A program made the position numbers and the translations under genes. From assembly GCA_029378245.1 (NCBI GenBank), contig JARKIF010000003.1, forward strand, positions 1,302,001 to 1,366,000: DNA of 64,000 bases. The letters are read 5' to 3'. Each line of letters begins with the position of its first letter. Position 1 is the stretch's first letter. The stretch is from Roridomyces roridus (Eukaryota; Basidiomycota; Agaricomycetes; Agaricales; Mycenaceae). Below the pieces are notes generated by a model, which saw nothing but the letters and a program-made list of their open reading frames with translations, did no database searches and was not told where the DNA came from. Positions 49,678 through 62,500 of this stretch are shown here, one piece after another.

Positions 49678-52653
49678 TCATATGTAATGTGCACTCATCC
49701 CCGACCCCGACGCGCTATCCTCGTAGCGTTGCATCACCGGTGGCTCATACTCATGAGGCTCGTCCTTGTACCCACCCGTCGTCCTCAGAGGAGCGAATTC
49801 AGCCATCGAGCCCTGCAGCGCTCCAGTCGCACCGAGACCAGCGTTCGGACCACCCAATGTCGCAGTATAGTTGTATGGTCTTGTGGGCGCGGGCATTCGA
49901 GCATTATTCGACCCGTTGCGGCGACGAAGCCAGAAGGCGATGCCACCAATCAACAACAGTGCGGCAATCCCACCAATTGCCCCACCAACGATGGCGCCAA
50001 TGTGCGAGCCCGAATCGGCGGAAGATTCTGAGCCGGTATGGGTCGAATCTCCATCAGCAGAGCCCGCGGCGGAAGCGAGAGTAATGCTATCCGGAAGCGT
50101 TGACGCAGCGCTCGTGGACTGTGTCTCGATGTTTCCGCTGCCGACAATGACGGCGGTACCGTTGCTCGGGACACCATTGACAACGACGTAGACAAAGGCT
50201 GGACCGGGCTGGAACAAATTGGGGTTGGGAGGCGCTTGGGCGACGTGCAAGGTGATGCTCGAGTCGTTGTTGACCGTGTACGTGTTATTCAGCTGCATGA
50301 ATCTCTGTCCCATATTCATCGCATGCGTCGTCCATCCAGGTCGAATCATCACGACAGTGCTGTTTGCAGCGGCGTCGTTGCTTGATCCAGAGAATGAAGA
50401 GCTCGGAATGGACACGTTAAAATAATCTCCGCCATATGTGATCTTGGACACTATCCCGGAAGGCACAGGACGAGTGCTGGCAGCAAAATAAGGCGGGTAG
50501 AAAATCTCTGCCTGATATTGCGTCGGGAAAACTGCAGTTAGGTTGGCGTCGACGTTGGGGTTCGAGCCTGCAATGAGAACCGAGGCGTCTGGAAGGAGTA
50601 ATGCCGAACTGTGGTACAGTCGTGCGATGTTCGATGACAAAAATCCAGCATTGGACCAGCGACTTCCCAAAGGTTTATTGGGATTGTAGATGGCCGGCGT
50701 GCCAACGGGCCCCGAAGCAAGCGACATATCAAAGGGCATATCGGCAAAGTTCGGCGTCTGGCCAGTGGCAGTGGCATATCCAGCAGTGCCGTTGGTCCCT
50801 GAGTATACTGAGCGTAGTCCATTGCTTCAATTCTCATCACTGACCTCCGTTCACCATAAGCAACGTTCCATCAGGCAAGATGATGAATTGCCCCATCGTA
50901 CGACCCTCGAGCATGTCGTCGTCTTGAACATATTCCGGCGTGGAACCATCCGCAGGTTCGGGCGTGATGCGTTGACAGTCCTTGGACGCGGGATAGTCCC
51001 AAGTATTGATTTCTGGGTCGTTTCAGTGAGATGAATCCGTGAATGAGATTTCTTACGTGGATTTGCGTAATTTCCCCAGGCAGCATCGGGCATATCGCTG
51101 CCACCACAAAAAAGAATGGTTTGCGTATAATTGTTCGCGGGAGTTAGCGGCAGCATGGCAACGCCGCCACTTGCAGGGTACACACGGACGACCTGCTTTT
51201 GGTCAGTACATGCTCAGTGCTGTGCGTTTTGAATATCACTTGTCCAGGCATATCCGGCAAGTCGACCTAGTTTCCGTCAGCCGTACGGATTGGGTGCTGG
51301 CGAGTTACTCGCCTCGGCATTGGATTGCGAATCCCAGATCACTGACGAGCATATTAGGACAAAGCATCCTTCAACGAATCAAGGGCCTACTCGTGGAGTA
51401 ATTCGCTTGTAAAAACAGCTTTCCTGACGCAAGTTTAATACTACAAGGGTGAAAGCTGATGTAACGCACCGGAGGCGAGGAGGAAGGTGTGTGCATAAGC
51501 GTTGAGGCCCGAGGTTTTGATCTAAAAGCCGTGAGTATGCTTGATGAATTTCGAAGATTAATGTACCATGAAATTCATGATCTGAGGTGTCTGTCCATTG
51601 GAAGGGTAAAACTCGTAGGTTGGCTCTGCAGCGCCGCCCTCGTAGGTGGGGTCTGTATTTGGGTAATTTCGGTTGATATAACCTCCGTTGACAAAGCCCC
51701 CAATTATAACCACGGTTCCGTCACCGAGCGGCTCGGCGGCAGAGTACCTAAAATACATGAGGTACCAGCGAGGACGTTTGGTGGGCCAACGAACCAACGT
51801 TGCTTCTGCATTGAAAGCACGGCGGGATTATCGAACCTACAATATTAACAGACGTTGGTGCCGAGGTTCAGGACATACCATTGGCAGTTGGGGGAGGAAA
51901 AGTCATCCGAGTCCGTGCAGGGATTAAGAATGCGGATGGCCCTGGAACCGTCAAAGTCCTTTTGGCACCGTCAGCGAGAAGACTCCACCAAGACGATGAA
52001 AACTCGCTTGGTAAGTCGCATCCCAGGCTCCTATGGAAATATTAGCATTCTGCCGGGTGTCCTCGTCCCATGAAAAATATACCTGAGCCACCGCCTGGGT
52101 TCTGGACCGAGCCTATGTTCCCGCCCGGTCCTATTGCTCCATTTCCGCCGAATGTTACGAAAGAGCCGTTGGGTAGATGCATTCCCGAAGAACAAAAGCT
52201 GCCAGTTTTTCAAGATATTTTTCAAGATAGTCACGATTTGACCAACCTATTGGTTTGGACGGACATGACGGTTGCTTGGTGGGTATTCAAGTCCAGTACG
52301 CTCCCCCAGCTGGGATGGCCATCGACTTGTGCAGCATTGCTCGGGGTGAGTGAGCAACGGGTCCAACGGTACAAACCAACCTACCTACCCCTCAGCCTTG
52401 TCGAGAATGTACACCTTTATCTTGGTCGGTTCACCGCCAAAGCCACAAAAGGGCGATTTACCTTTTGCGAATTTCCAACGAACATCATCATGGCACTGAC
52501 CAGAGTCTGGCCACCATCTGCAAACGTTCCGGCGAGAGATGCATGGACGAGACCGGCCCTCGAGGAGGAAAGAAGGGCGAGAGGAAGCCAGTGGAGAGAG
52601 ATGGATGCATGGACGAGGGCGACCGAGAAGGAGAGGACCAGAGGCAGACGCAT
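49678..52653 (-). CDS. Glyoxal oxidase-like copper radical oxidase, membrane-anchored
   Basis: Extracellular H2O2-producing aldehyde oxidase family (AA5). Many short introns. Order: signal peptide from 52653 (MRLPLVLSFSVALVHAS), then GTFADGGQTLVSAMMMFVGN, KVYILDKAEG, the radical-site cysteine in TNSFCSSGMHLPNGSF, the tyrosine in QRWYSAAEPLGDGTVVIIGG, the copper ligands Tyr-His in ARLYHSSALLLPDASVL and His in RPGWTTHAMNMGQRF. After the enzyme domain come a Ser/Thr linker, a glycine-rich TM helix (IGAIVGGAIGGIAALLLIGG) and a 90-residue cytosolic tail rich in P/E/Y. The anchor sets it apart from secreted glyoxal oxidases. The signal region contains a 22-codon insertion flanked by repeated LVHAS codons. 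The stop is at 49678. Confidence 0.9.
52538..52617. repeat. Short direct repeat in the oxidase signal-peptide region
   Basis: The 14-mer GATGCATGGACGAG occurs at 52538-52551 and 52604-52617, 66 bp apart, so the segment between repeats is 22 codons in frame. In the protein it gives LVHAS twice, with a hydrophobic insert between, lengthening the signal peptide region. Confidence 0.8.
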
Positions 52654-52937
52654 GTGGAGAGAGAGAAGCAACAATTTCCTACGCGACGGGCCGTGTTTCC
52701 GACTTATGAACTGAGCGTCACGCCTCGTGGAGTTGAATTTTCAAGGTTGGCAATAATAGCTTGAAAAGTTTCCAATATAGTCCATGGAGGGAGTAGACAA
52801 CCAACTGCCATTGACGTCGGCTACGCGAGTCGCGGACATCACCAACATCACTCTTCCCCGCTCCTTCGGCTCGGATCTACTTCAGCTAGTACTTCATGCT
52901 GCACCCTTGAATCTACGGACCATACACCCCCAAATCC

Positions 52938-55900
52938 ATGGCAGGACTCGCCCGCCGCAGTTCCCGTATCGTCGTCGGTCTTCGTCGCGAAGACCCTGCC
53001 AGAATTTGGGAACGCCGGAGTCCTCTGACCCCTGAGGCCGTCAACCAGCTCGTCGAGGCGCGCAATGTTAGCGTCCAAGTTCAGCACTGTGACCGGAGGG
53101 TCTTTCCCAACCATGAATATCAGTCAGCGGGAGCACATATTGTTCCTGATCTTCAAGACGCGGACATTATCGTTGGAATCAAGGAAACTCCATTGCCAGA
53201 GCTGTTAACGTCGCCTGTAACTGGTACTTTCGGTGGCCAGTATGCCCGCACACATCTTATGTTCTCTCATACCGCAAAGGGTGAGCTCTACACCATCAAG
53301 CGCGCGCACCCGGTCTAACAACACAAGGACAAACCTATAATACGGGCCTTCTTTCTAAATTCTTGGGGAATCCTTTGACGCCGCGTTTAATCGACTACGA
53401 GCACCTCACAGATGACACTGGCAAACGCACCGTGGGCTTTGGGTATTTCGCAGGGGTCGCTGGCGTTTTAGAAGCCTTGTCCTCAATGGCTCATTCCCAT
53501 CTGGAGGGTGAGTTTCGTCTGTTTCTTCCTGTCTTTGCGTGTCCGTCAAGCGCATACGTCCTTGTCGCCCTCTCCTTCTTGTGACTTCCGCCATCCACAA
53601 TCCACCGATTCATCTTCATCTCCGTACTTCTGAATTCTGATCGCTGATACTAACCCTCTTCGCAGCCGGTGTGGCTTCTCCCTTTCTGGCAAGTTTACTG
53701 ATATACATTTTTTTCCATCTGACGTATCTCGCAGTACACTCCCCGGCCGCACACGCTCCCATCCCTCAAAGGACTCCGAGCGGCTCTGAGGGAAATCGGA
53801 GGGAAAATTGCAGTTGACGGCACTCCGCCGAAACTAGGGCCCTTCATCATCGGTCTCACTGGGTCAGGGAATGTGGCCAACGGCTGCTTGTCTATTCTTC
53901 GGGAACTTCCCATTTCGCCTATATCTGTGGAAGACCTTGGCGCTCTCGTTAGGCAGGAAGGTGAATGACCAAGTCCGTAGTTTCGGAGCATATATTCACC
54001 TCTTCCCTAGACCCTGATCTTCGCAAGGTGAAACTACTTGCAGTATTCCTCTCCCCGCGACTGACTTGTGAAGATCTACCTCATCCATGCCCGTCCTCAA
54101 GATTATCTTGAAAGAGACGATGGTTTAGAGGTAAGCCCTCATGAATCTGGACCATATCTCATCGAATTTTAGTTCGACAGGGAACACTATTATCAGAATG
54201 GCCACCTTTATCGATCCAACTTTGCCAGGACTGTAAGCAACTGGTACTTTTGTCGCAACTCTACTCACTGATTATCGTAGGTTGCGCCCTACCTTACCCT
54301 ATTCTTGAATGGTGTCGGATGGGCCCCGGGTTCTCCACGCTTAATGAACAATGCCGATTTAACCGAGGCTCTCACTCGAGCTGAATCAATCGGAGGTGCC
54401 CGGTTCACCAATATCGGCGATATAAGCTGTGACCCTGGAGTGTGTTTCGTCCCTTTTAATGTTTGCGACCTTGCTCACTGGCGTGATCAGGGTGGCTTGG
54501 AATTCCTTCCTCAATCCAGTACCTTGTCTGCCCCGTTCTACAAGACGCGTCCCAGTGGCTTGCCGAGCCATCTCCCTTCCGTCCAGATGATGTAAGTCAG
54601 CCCGCTTCGTAGCTCGGACGGTCACTCACCTCTCCTTAGGGCGGTTGACATCCTTCCGGCCTCCATCCCCCTCGACGCTTCTGAGCACTTTTCGACAGCC
54701 CTCATGCCTTACCTCGAGTCTCTGATCGAATCGTATCAAAAGGGTCAAACACGCACTCTGGCTCCCGAGCTGGAAAGGGCTACGATCGCGACTGGAGGCA
54801 AATTGACAGAGAAGCATGAATGGCTTCAGAACTCTGTGGACAAGTTCCGAGCATCCGAATCGGAGTCCACTCAAGTCGAAGACGGTCACGTGCATATTGG
54901 CTCGATGGGAGTTTTGCGCAAAAAGAAAGTCTTGATGCTTGGAAGTGGGATGGTTGCGGGACCAGCGGTGGAACACATTGCGCGGCGAGAAGACGTTGAC
55001 CTCCTCATCGGTATGTTCCGTCATTTTCTCTCGCAAGCATCAGGACTAATTACCACCGGCAGCGAGTAACTCTTCTCTTGAAGCGTCCAAACTCTCTCGG
55101 GACTACGCCAACGTCAAGTATCAGGTGATTGATATGAAAGAAGAAGAAAGTTTTGCGCGGCTCATCGCGGATGCCGACGTTGTCATCAGGTCCGTGCTAT
55201 ACCTTTCTTGAGGAACTGAGCGTTGATCTTTTGCCATTTAGTCTGCTTCCTGCTGGACTTCACCCCGTTGTTGCTGAGCACTGTATAAAACACAGAAAGC
55301 ACTTGATCACCGCCTCGTATCCTTCGGATGATATGAAGGCACTGAACGAAAGGTAGACTCGTTCGGAAACGTCCATTCACGACTAATCAAATCGTAGGGC
55401 AATCAAAGCAGATGTGCTGCTTCTGAACGAGATTGGTCTCGACCCGGGATTCGATCATTGCTCTGCTATCTCTTTGATATCCAATCTCAAAGCGGAAGGA
55501 AAGAGTATAGTGGCATTTACATCTTTCTGTGGTGGATTACCTGCACCTGATGTCCCTGCCGTTCCCTTGCGATACAAATTCAGCTGGAATCCTCGAGGTG
55601 TCCTCACCGCTGCGTTGAATTCCGCTCGGTACAAGCTGGTCAATGAGGTAACGAAATATGGTGTGTATCCATCATGGTGTATGACAATTTTCTCAGATGC
55701 ACCATGTTCATGGGAGCGACCTCTTGCGAAGTTATTTCCCCTCGGTGCCTGTCACTAAAGACTTTGCGTTAGAGGGCTTACCGAACCGTGATTCTTTCCA
55801 ATATCTGGACATGTACGGCCTCGGCTCTGACAATCTTCGTACGGTCTTGCGTGGCACGCTGAGGTTTGTGTGAACTTGCAGTTGCAAATTTCCGTGGTTG

Positions 55901-56558
55901 AAAGTGACCCAGGTACCCGGGCTTCTCGGCCTTAATGGAGTCGTTCCGCGTTCTTGGATTCTTGGAAATGCAGAAAACCATCCGACTGGAATCGTGGTCA
56001 TCGTTTATACGGCAAAGCGTCGAGCTGCAAGCCCCGTCAACAGGCGACCTTTGGTCCTTCATCAAGCAAGCCGTCAACTCTGAAGATGTCCAACATCTAC
56101 ACGATGCCCTGGAATGGCTATCTCTTGTTCCGGCAAGTTCTGGCGTTTCCCAGACCCCGATGCCGCCTCTTCCGTCTGGAAGCATGTCCCCATTGGATAT
56201 ATTTGCATCTCTGCTTTCGTTCAAACTCCGTTTCCTACCACACGAGCGCGATATGGTTGTTCTCTCGCATGAAATCATCGCGCACAAGCCAGGCATGCCG
56301 GACGAGGTGCACAGCTCTTCGCTTGTCACATTTGGGACGAACAAGGCGACGGCGATGGCTCGTACTGTCGGGATTCCGGTGGCCATCGCGGCGTTGGACG
56401 TGCTGGACGGCAAGGTCGCGGTGCGTGGCGTGGCTGGTCCTACTGATCCCAGCATCTACCGTCCGGTTCTCAGTGGGATGGAGGAAGCGGGTCTTGGAAT
56501 GAAGGAGGCCGTCATCACGGGCCGGTCAATCGAGCAAAGTTTGCTGCTGAAGGTGTAG
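52938..56558 (+). CDS. Bifunctional alpha-aminoadipic semialdehyde synthase (LKR/SDH-like)
   Basis: Lysine-metabolism enzyme with an N-terminal lysine-ketoglutarate-reductase-like half and a C-terminal saccharopine dehydrogenase half; the fusion is the animal/plant catabolic form. It starts at 52938 and has many short introns. First half: [55 protein letters not shown] and [20 protein letters not shown] (Rossmann), then [18 protein letters not shown]. Second half: [20 protein letters not shown] (nucleotide fold), [80 protein letters not shown] and the end [20 protein letters not shown]. Direction of action in this fungus (breakdown or synthesis) cannot be told. Frames joined where checked. 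Confidence 0.88.
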
Positions 56559-56626
56559 GAGAGGATGTGGTTGTGTAACGAATGTACCTACTGTATCTTG
56601 TACAATAATCGAGATTGATCGCTTTG

Positions 56627-59322
56627 ATGGCTACATCATCCTTCACGGTCGTGCACTCGGATTCTTCGTCTCGCGCAACTCGACGCGTCGTTTTGAATTC
56701 AGAGTCGTTGCGCGCCGCCAAATTGACTACCGGAGATGTTGTCGCTGTCTCTGCTGCCGATTTCGACTTTTCAAAACCGAACCAGGACTTTGTAGTCGGT
56801 ATAGCGTGGCCTTCGTCGGATTTGCCAGCGCGATGTATGCATTCCATGTGCTAGGAAAGAATCAATCTAAAGTATCCTCCAAGGTGTAGCCCTTTCAAAG
56901 TCACACTGCCTCACGGCCAAGTTGCAGAACGGACAGTCCGCGCTTGTGTGGCCGCTCCCCAAAGGAGGCTCTGCAAAAACTCGGCTTCCTTCATTGAATA
57001 GCATTCGGGAAGCCGCTGAGATACGATTGAAAGAGGTCGGGCCGTCCACCAAAGCTCTACCCGAGGGAAAGCGAGGAGATTGGCTGAAATTATTGCTTCG
57101 AGAAACACTAGGTCTTTGCTTTGTCTTGCTTGCCGTTTTTACTGCTCACCTTGGGATTTCAGTGGATCTCAAATATGTCACTTCTGCTCAAACGATCGAG
57201 GTCACCTACGAGCAGCAAACGCGTCGCTTTGTTGTCGTGCCTGCGGTGGCAAAGAGTTTGGAAACTCAGTTCGATGGCCTTGCTTTAGATGCGCCGGTCC
57301 AAGTTTTGACCGTTGGTTGGGACACATCTTTATCAATTGTTGAGGAAGTTGCTGGGGTGAATGACCAACTCCGGCCTGTTATCTCATTCTAACTTGACTT
57401 GCAGCCCCCAGTTGAGGTATTGGAGCAAGACAGCCAAGATTCGGCCTACAACTCTGTCGGGGGACTGGGCAAGCAGATAGCTGAAATCCGCGATCTCCTT
57501 GAGATCCCATTGACGCGCCCGGAATTGTTTCGTCATTTCGGTAAGCTTTGAAAAATACGGCTAGTACAAATCGCTCATCGCTATCAGGTCTCAAGCCTCC
57601 TCGAGGAATACTCCTGCACGGTCCCCCAGGCACAGGCAAAACTCATTTGGCACGCGCAATAGCAGCATCCACCAAATCAGCTGTGTTAATCATAAATGGG
57701 CCCGAGCTTTCGTCTGCATACCATGGGGAAACGGAGGCAAAGCTCCGAGAGGTATTCAAGGAGGCCCGCGATAAAAGCCCGTGCATTGTCGTTTTGGACG
57801 AAGTGGACGCCCTGGTTCCTCGTCGAGAGGACGGCGCAGGCGGGGAGGTTGAGAAACGAGTGGTCGCAACTCTCCTCACTATCTTGGATGGCATGGAAGA
57901 TGCTGGCGACGAGAATAAGAGGGTCGTGGTCATTGGTACCACGAACCGCCCCAATGCGATCGACCCTGCTCTCAGACGCCCGGGTCGGTTTGATAGGGAA
58001 ATCGAAATAGGTAAACCTCGCTCTTTTTCCATGGATTGTATTTTTCATTACCATTAGGTGTTCCGGACGCCGATGCCCGATGTTCCATCCTCCAGGTTTT
58101 GTTATCCAAGACTCCGCATTCCATATCTCAAACCGACCTCCTGAGCATTGCCTCGCGCGCGCACGGTTACGTTGGGGCCGACTTGAGCGCGGTAGTACGG
58201 GAAGCCGGAACGATAGCGATTAAACGATGGGTTTCTAGCCCATCACACTCGGAAAGCAAGTTAACCCTCACGCTTTCCGATCTCGAAGCGTCTCTGCCCA
58301 CAATTCGTCCTTCCGCCATGCGTTCCGTCTTTGTTGAAGCTCCACCAATTCGGTACTCGGAAATCGGTGGCCAGGCTTCAGTCATTCAAAAACTGCGACA
58401 AACAGTAGAGTTGCCGCTTCTTCACCCACAGACCTTTGTTCGCCTGGGTGTCAAACCCCCAAAAGGCGTATTGCTATATGGGCCGCCAGGTTGCAGTAAG
58501 ACTGTGCTTGCGCGGGCCTGCGCCTTTGAATCGGGGGTCAATTTCATTGCTGTAAAGGGTCCAGAAGTATGTATGATATATGGCGGTTATCCGAAGTCTA
58601 ACGTGGGCACAGGTCTTGAATAAATTTGTCGGAGAGTCGGAGCGCACCGTCCGCGAGATCTTTAGAAAGGCTCGAGCTGCCGCACCGTCCATTGTCTTCT
58701 TCGTGAGCCACTTTCTCTGACCATCGTTCAGGCTGACATCTTTCTAGGATGAAATTGATGCCCTGGCCACTTCCCGGACGTCCTCGGATGCGGCTTCTCA
58801 TGAGGGCGTTCTGACTAGTCTTTTGAATGAAATGGATGGTGTCCAAGAACTTGTCGGTGTCACTGTTCTCGCCGCCACCAATCGCCCCGATGTAATCGTG
58901 AGTATGAACGCCTCACCCGACATCGTACTGAACTCGACTAGGACTCTGCCCTGATGCGACCCGGTCGTTTCGATCGCATTCTCTACGTCGGCCCTCCAGA
59001 TCAAGCAGGCAGGGAGGAAATCTTGAATATAAGAATGAAGAGCATGACTGTAGGGCCTGATGTCAATGTCGCTGAGATTGCACGCTTGGTACATTCTATT
59101 CTATTCATTGTGACCACCACATCTCATGGGTTGTAGACGACGGGCTGCTCTGGAGCGGAGATCAGCGCGCTTTGCCAAGAGGCGGCCTTGTTGACGATGC
59201 AGAAAGACATGGACGCTCCACACGTTCCTCACGAAGCTTTCGTGACTGCCAGCAAGGGGCTGAAAAGACAGATTACACCCGAGATGCTGCGAAAGTTTGA
59301 GATGTGGAGGGCAAATGAGTAG
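56627..59322 (+). CDS. AFG2: AAA ATPase AFG2/Drg1 (type II, ribosome maturation)
   Basis: Hexameric ATPase that strips Rlp24 and other factors from cytoplasmic pre-60S particles. The start ATG at 56627 begins only 68 bp after the preceding stop. The N-domain covers roughly the first 230 residues. AAA-1: [20 protein letters not shown], Walker [17 protein letters not shown], Walker [15 protein letters not shown], and [18 protein letters not shown]-2: [20 protein letters not shown], Walker [17 protein letters not shown] (the GCSK variant is typical of AFG2), [20 protein letters not shown], Walker B IVFFDEIDAL, and [20 protein letters not shown]. The last part has [20 protein letters not shown] and the family ending [12 protein letters not shown]. 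Introns near 58010-58055, 58568-58613, 58702-58747, 58897-58940 and 59088-59138 were followed; frame stays open. Confidence 0.92.
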
Positions 59323-59337
59323 TAGAAATTCGAAAAT

Positions 59338-59368
59338 ATGTTATTACCGCCGCCATCTGTTGAATCAG
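59338..59368 (+). repeat. Left terminal inverted repeat
   Basis: Begins ATGTTATTACCGCCGCC and ends with TGTTGAATCAG. It pairs with 63768-63798 at 29 of 31 positions. Beyond it, similarity continues weakly: both arms have a TGAAT...ACCCnACTTTTTC block 20-40 bp further in. Confidence 0.8.
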
Positions 59369-59547
59369 ACCGCATTCCGAAAGTTCTGAATCACCCCGAC
59401 TTTTTCTGTTGAATGGACCCCAACTTTCGGTGGAAGGAAGTGATTGCCAGAACACCGACATCAATCTGTTGAAACACCTTGCCTTCGCTTCGCATCCTTG
59501 TTGAACCCTCGCGGCACATCTGTTGAATGAACCTAGGTTTTTCTGCA
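59355..59547 (+). repeat. Left subterminal TCTGTTGAAT repeats
   Basis: Five to six copies of TCTGTTGAAT or close variants (TTGTTGAACC, TCTGTTGAAA, TCTGAATCAC), spaced 20-65 bp apart, all in the same orientation, lie between the left terminal repeat and the ORF start. Confidence 0.65.
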
Positions 59548-59590
59548 CGTCTGGCTTGATCGTGCAGCCGTACGCCTGCTGTCTCTCACG

Positions 59591-62500
59591 ATGACGCCAG
59601 AGGAGGCAACACAGAAACTCTACGGCGAGGTTTATGCAGATACCAAGGTGCCGGTCTCAGTTTACATGGCAACGTCTTCGAAGAATGCTGGAAGGCCCCA
59701 TGGAACGACTGGCTTCGGACTGTTTTGGGGAGAGAACAACGGACGGAATGTCTCGTGTCGCATCGAGCAGGGTTCCGAAAGTCGGGCGGCACTGGCTGCC
59801 GTTCACTGCGCCATCCTTGCGGTGCCTGATGATACCCCGTTGACGATATACACCTCCTCGGAATACGCGATCCGGTCCTACTGCTACTGGGCGGGCGACT
59901 ACGCGGTGGGCGGTTGGACCTGTACCCATGGAGACGTCCTTCAAGCCGCGGCAGCCTCGATCCTCCGACGCAGCGCTCCTGTTCACTTCTATCTCACGGT
60001 GCGCGGTGGAAATAAGCACGCAGAGGGTGCCCGCACGCTGGCACATGCCGCAGCAGCTGATACCTATGTGGGGTCTGCGTGGACAGCGCCCACGGCGCCG
60101 GTACTTCCAGCCCATAGGAGAGGAGAGCCTCTGGAAACTCCCAAAGTATTCACAACGATTCCGCGAGTCCCGAAAGCGAAGGAGAAAACCACAATACAAA
60201 TGTCACTGGCAGATGTCGTCGATCCGGACGATGCTCACCGGGGTCGTTTGAGGTGGGAACTCTGCTGAAAACCGCAGCGTTCGGATACTAACAAATGACA
60301 GGGAACGACAGATGCTACGTAGCAACCTCACGGCACTTATGGAATGCCAGACGGCACGCGAGTTTTGGGATCTGCTCCGCCGCTGGACGGATGAACGGCC
60401 ACGTCGGCCTATGGTCTCCTTAGACCGGCTGCACGACTCATTCAAGGCTCGGCTCAACCCTCCTCAGCAGGCACCGGCACATTTCGACGAGGAGCTCCAC
60501 GATGTCATTCGCCTCATGTGCAACACGATACCACGTCAAACAACAGACCGAACCCCTCAGGGCTTCTTCTCGCGTCGCATTACGGACGAAGATATCATAC
60601 GGCTCAAGAAGAAGCTCAGCGAGAAGGGGACCAAGAGCTCTCACGGGATTGACCTCATCGCGTACTCAAGGATAATGAAGATTCCGAACGATGCGCTACG
60701 TGACCTATTCCAGGCGTGCGTAGACAACGTGGACGCCCCCCAGCAGTGGCTGGTGACGATGCTCATAGGCATCCTCAAAAGGGGTCGGGCGGTGGACGAC
60801 CCGGAGAGCTACCGCCTCATTGGGCTGGAGTGCTGTCTACTCAAGTGCCTGACACTGTTGTTTGACGAGCGCCTGCGCGAGTGGGGTACCGTGAACAATG
60901 TCGTTCCCCCTAGCCAGAACGGATTCCGACCGGGGCATCGAACGGACGACAACTCCTTTATCCTGAGGTGTGCCGTCGACCGAGCACGTGCGGATAACAA
61001 GACACTCTACGTCTTCTTTGCCGATCTAACAAATGCCTTCCCAACCACGGATGTTGCGACACTCTGGACGCAGCTTTACACGCTTGGTGTTTCAGGCCCG
61101 TGGTTCGACTGGATTCGCATGGTCTACGCACGCATGACTTACGTTGTACGGAGCGAGGGATCCTACTCCACGGCTTTCCGCTCTCTCATTGGCCTGCTGA
61201 CAGGCGATACTGCCTCGCCTGGGTTCTGGAACGTGTACTTCTCGGACTTCCAGTTACCTCACGGCGACGCGGATATCAGGCTGAATGGAAGGGTGATCTG
61301 CCAGCTCGAGCAGGCGGACGACGTGGCCGGTATGACAACGGCTTCGAGGGAGTTGCAAAGGAAGATAGATTGGTTCTTCCTGTACACCACTCGCAAGTTT
61401 CTGTTCATCAGCCCGCCGAAATCCGAGTGCATGATCCTGGGTCCCCTACCACGGGTTCTACCGGTCTTCCACGTCGGTGGCAATGTCCTCAAAATTGTCC
61501 CTCGGGCCAAGTACGTCGGTCTCTGGTTCACATCTATACACCGCAACATCTTTGCGGAACACTATACCGAAATGGCATCGAAGGCGAGAAAAGTGACTAA
61601 CGCAACGTTCGCTCGTGTGAAGACGCACGTAGGGTCTCTGCCCGTGAAGGAGGGTCTACAGCTTTACATGGCTCGCGTGGACTGCTACCTTATCTCTGGC
61701 GCAGAGATTTCCCTTGACGTCGACGCGAGGCTGTTGGAGGAACATATGGACGTGCAACAGTCCTTTTTGCGCAACCTCCTCGGCTTGAACTCATCATCAA
61801 TGCTCGCCATTCTATATACTGAGACAGGGCTATTGCCAATCAGGGCCCGCCGCTTGCTACGCGCTCTCTCCCGCCTCCGTTACCTCCTAGGTCTACCTGA
61901 CAAGGATTCCCGCCTCGTCTACCATGCCTTGATGGACTCCTTCGCGTTATTTCGCGAGGGTAAACCCAGCTGGATTGGTGACATTGCCCGGGTGCTGCGG
62001 GACCTCTCTACGCCGATTGTGGTTACAGAGGACGACCTGCGAGACGACGGCTCTGTTGAGCGGTTAATGAGGCGTGTGGAGGAGGTGGTGGATGCGGACC
62101 TGCAGCGGGACATCGACACGTTCGAGAGAACGCTCTTGCTGAAGGGCCGCATGGACTTGGTGAGGAACGGTGACGAGGCGCATCTGGGGCAAGTGACACG
62201 GCGTCGCCGTCACTACTTGGATGTTCCCATTCCCGCCCACCGCAAGGCTCTGACACGCCTGATGTTGTCCGACCACAACTTGAGCGTCGAACGCTTGCGC
62301 TACGCAGGCCGATACCGTGCCGCGGCTCCGCGCGAGTTACGTCTCTGCCGATTCTGCCGTAGCGGTGTGGAGGACGAGGCCCATGCACTGCTTGTATGCG
62401 ACGCACGGCCTGACTTGCATGGTCTTCGAATGGCGTTCCTGCTGGATGCGGAAAGGACGTTGGGGAGCCTCCAAGGTCCGTGGTCTGCGGATGAGCCATT

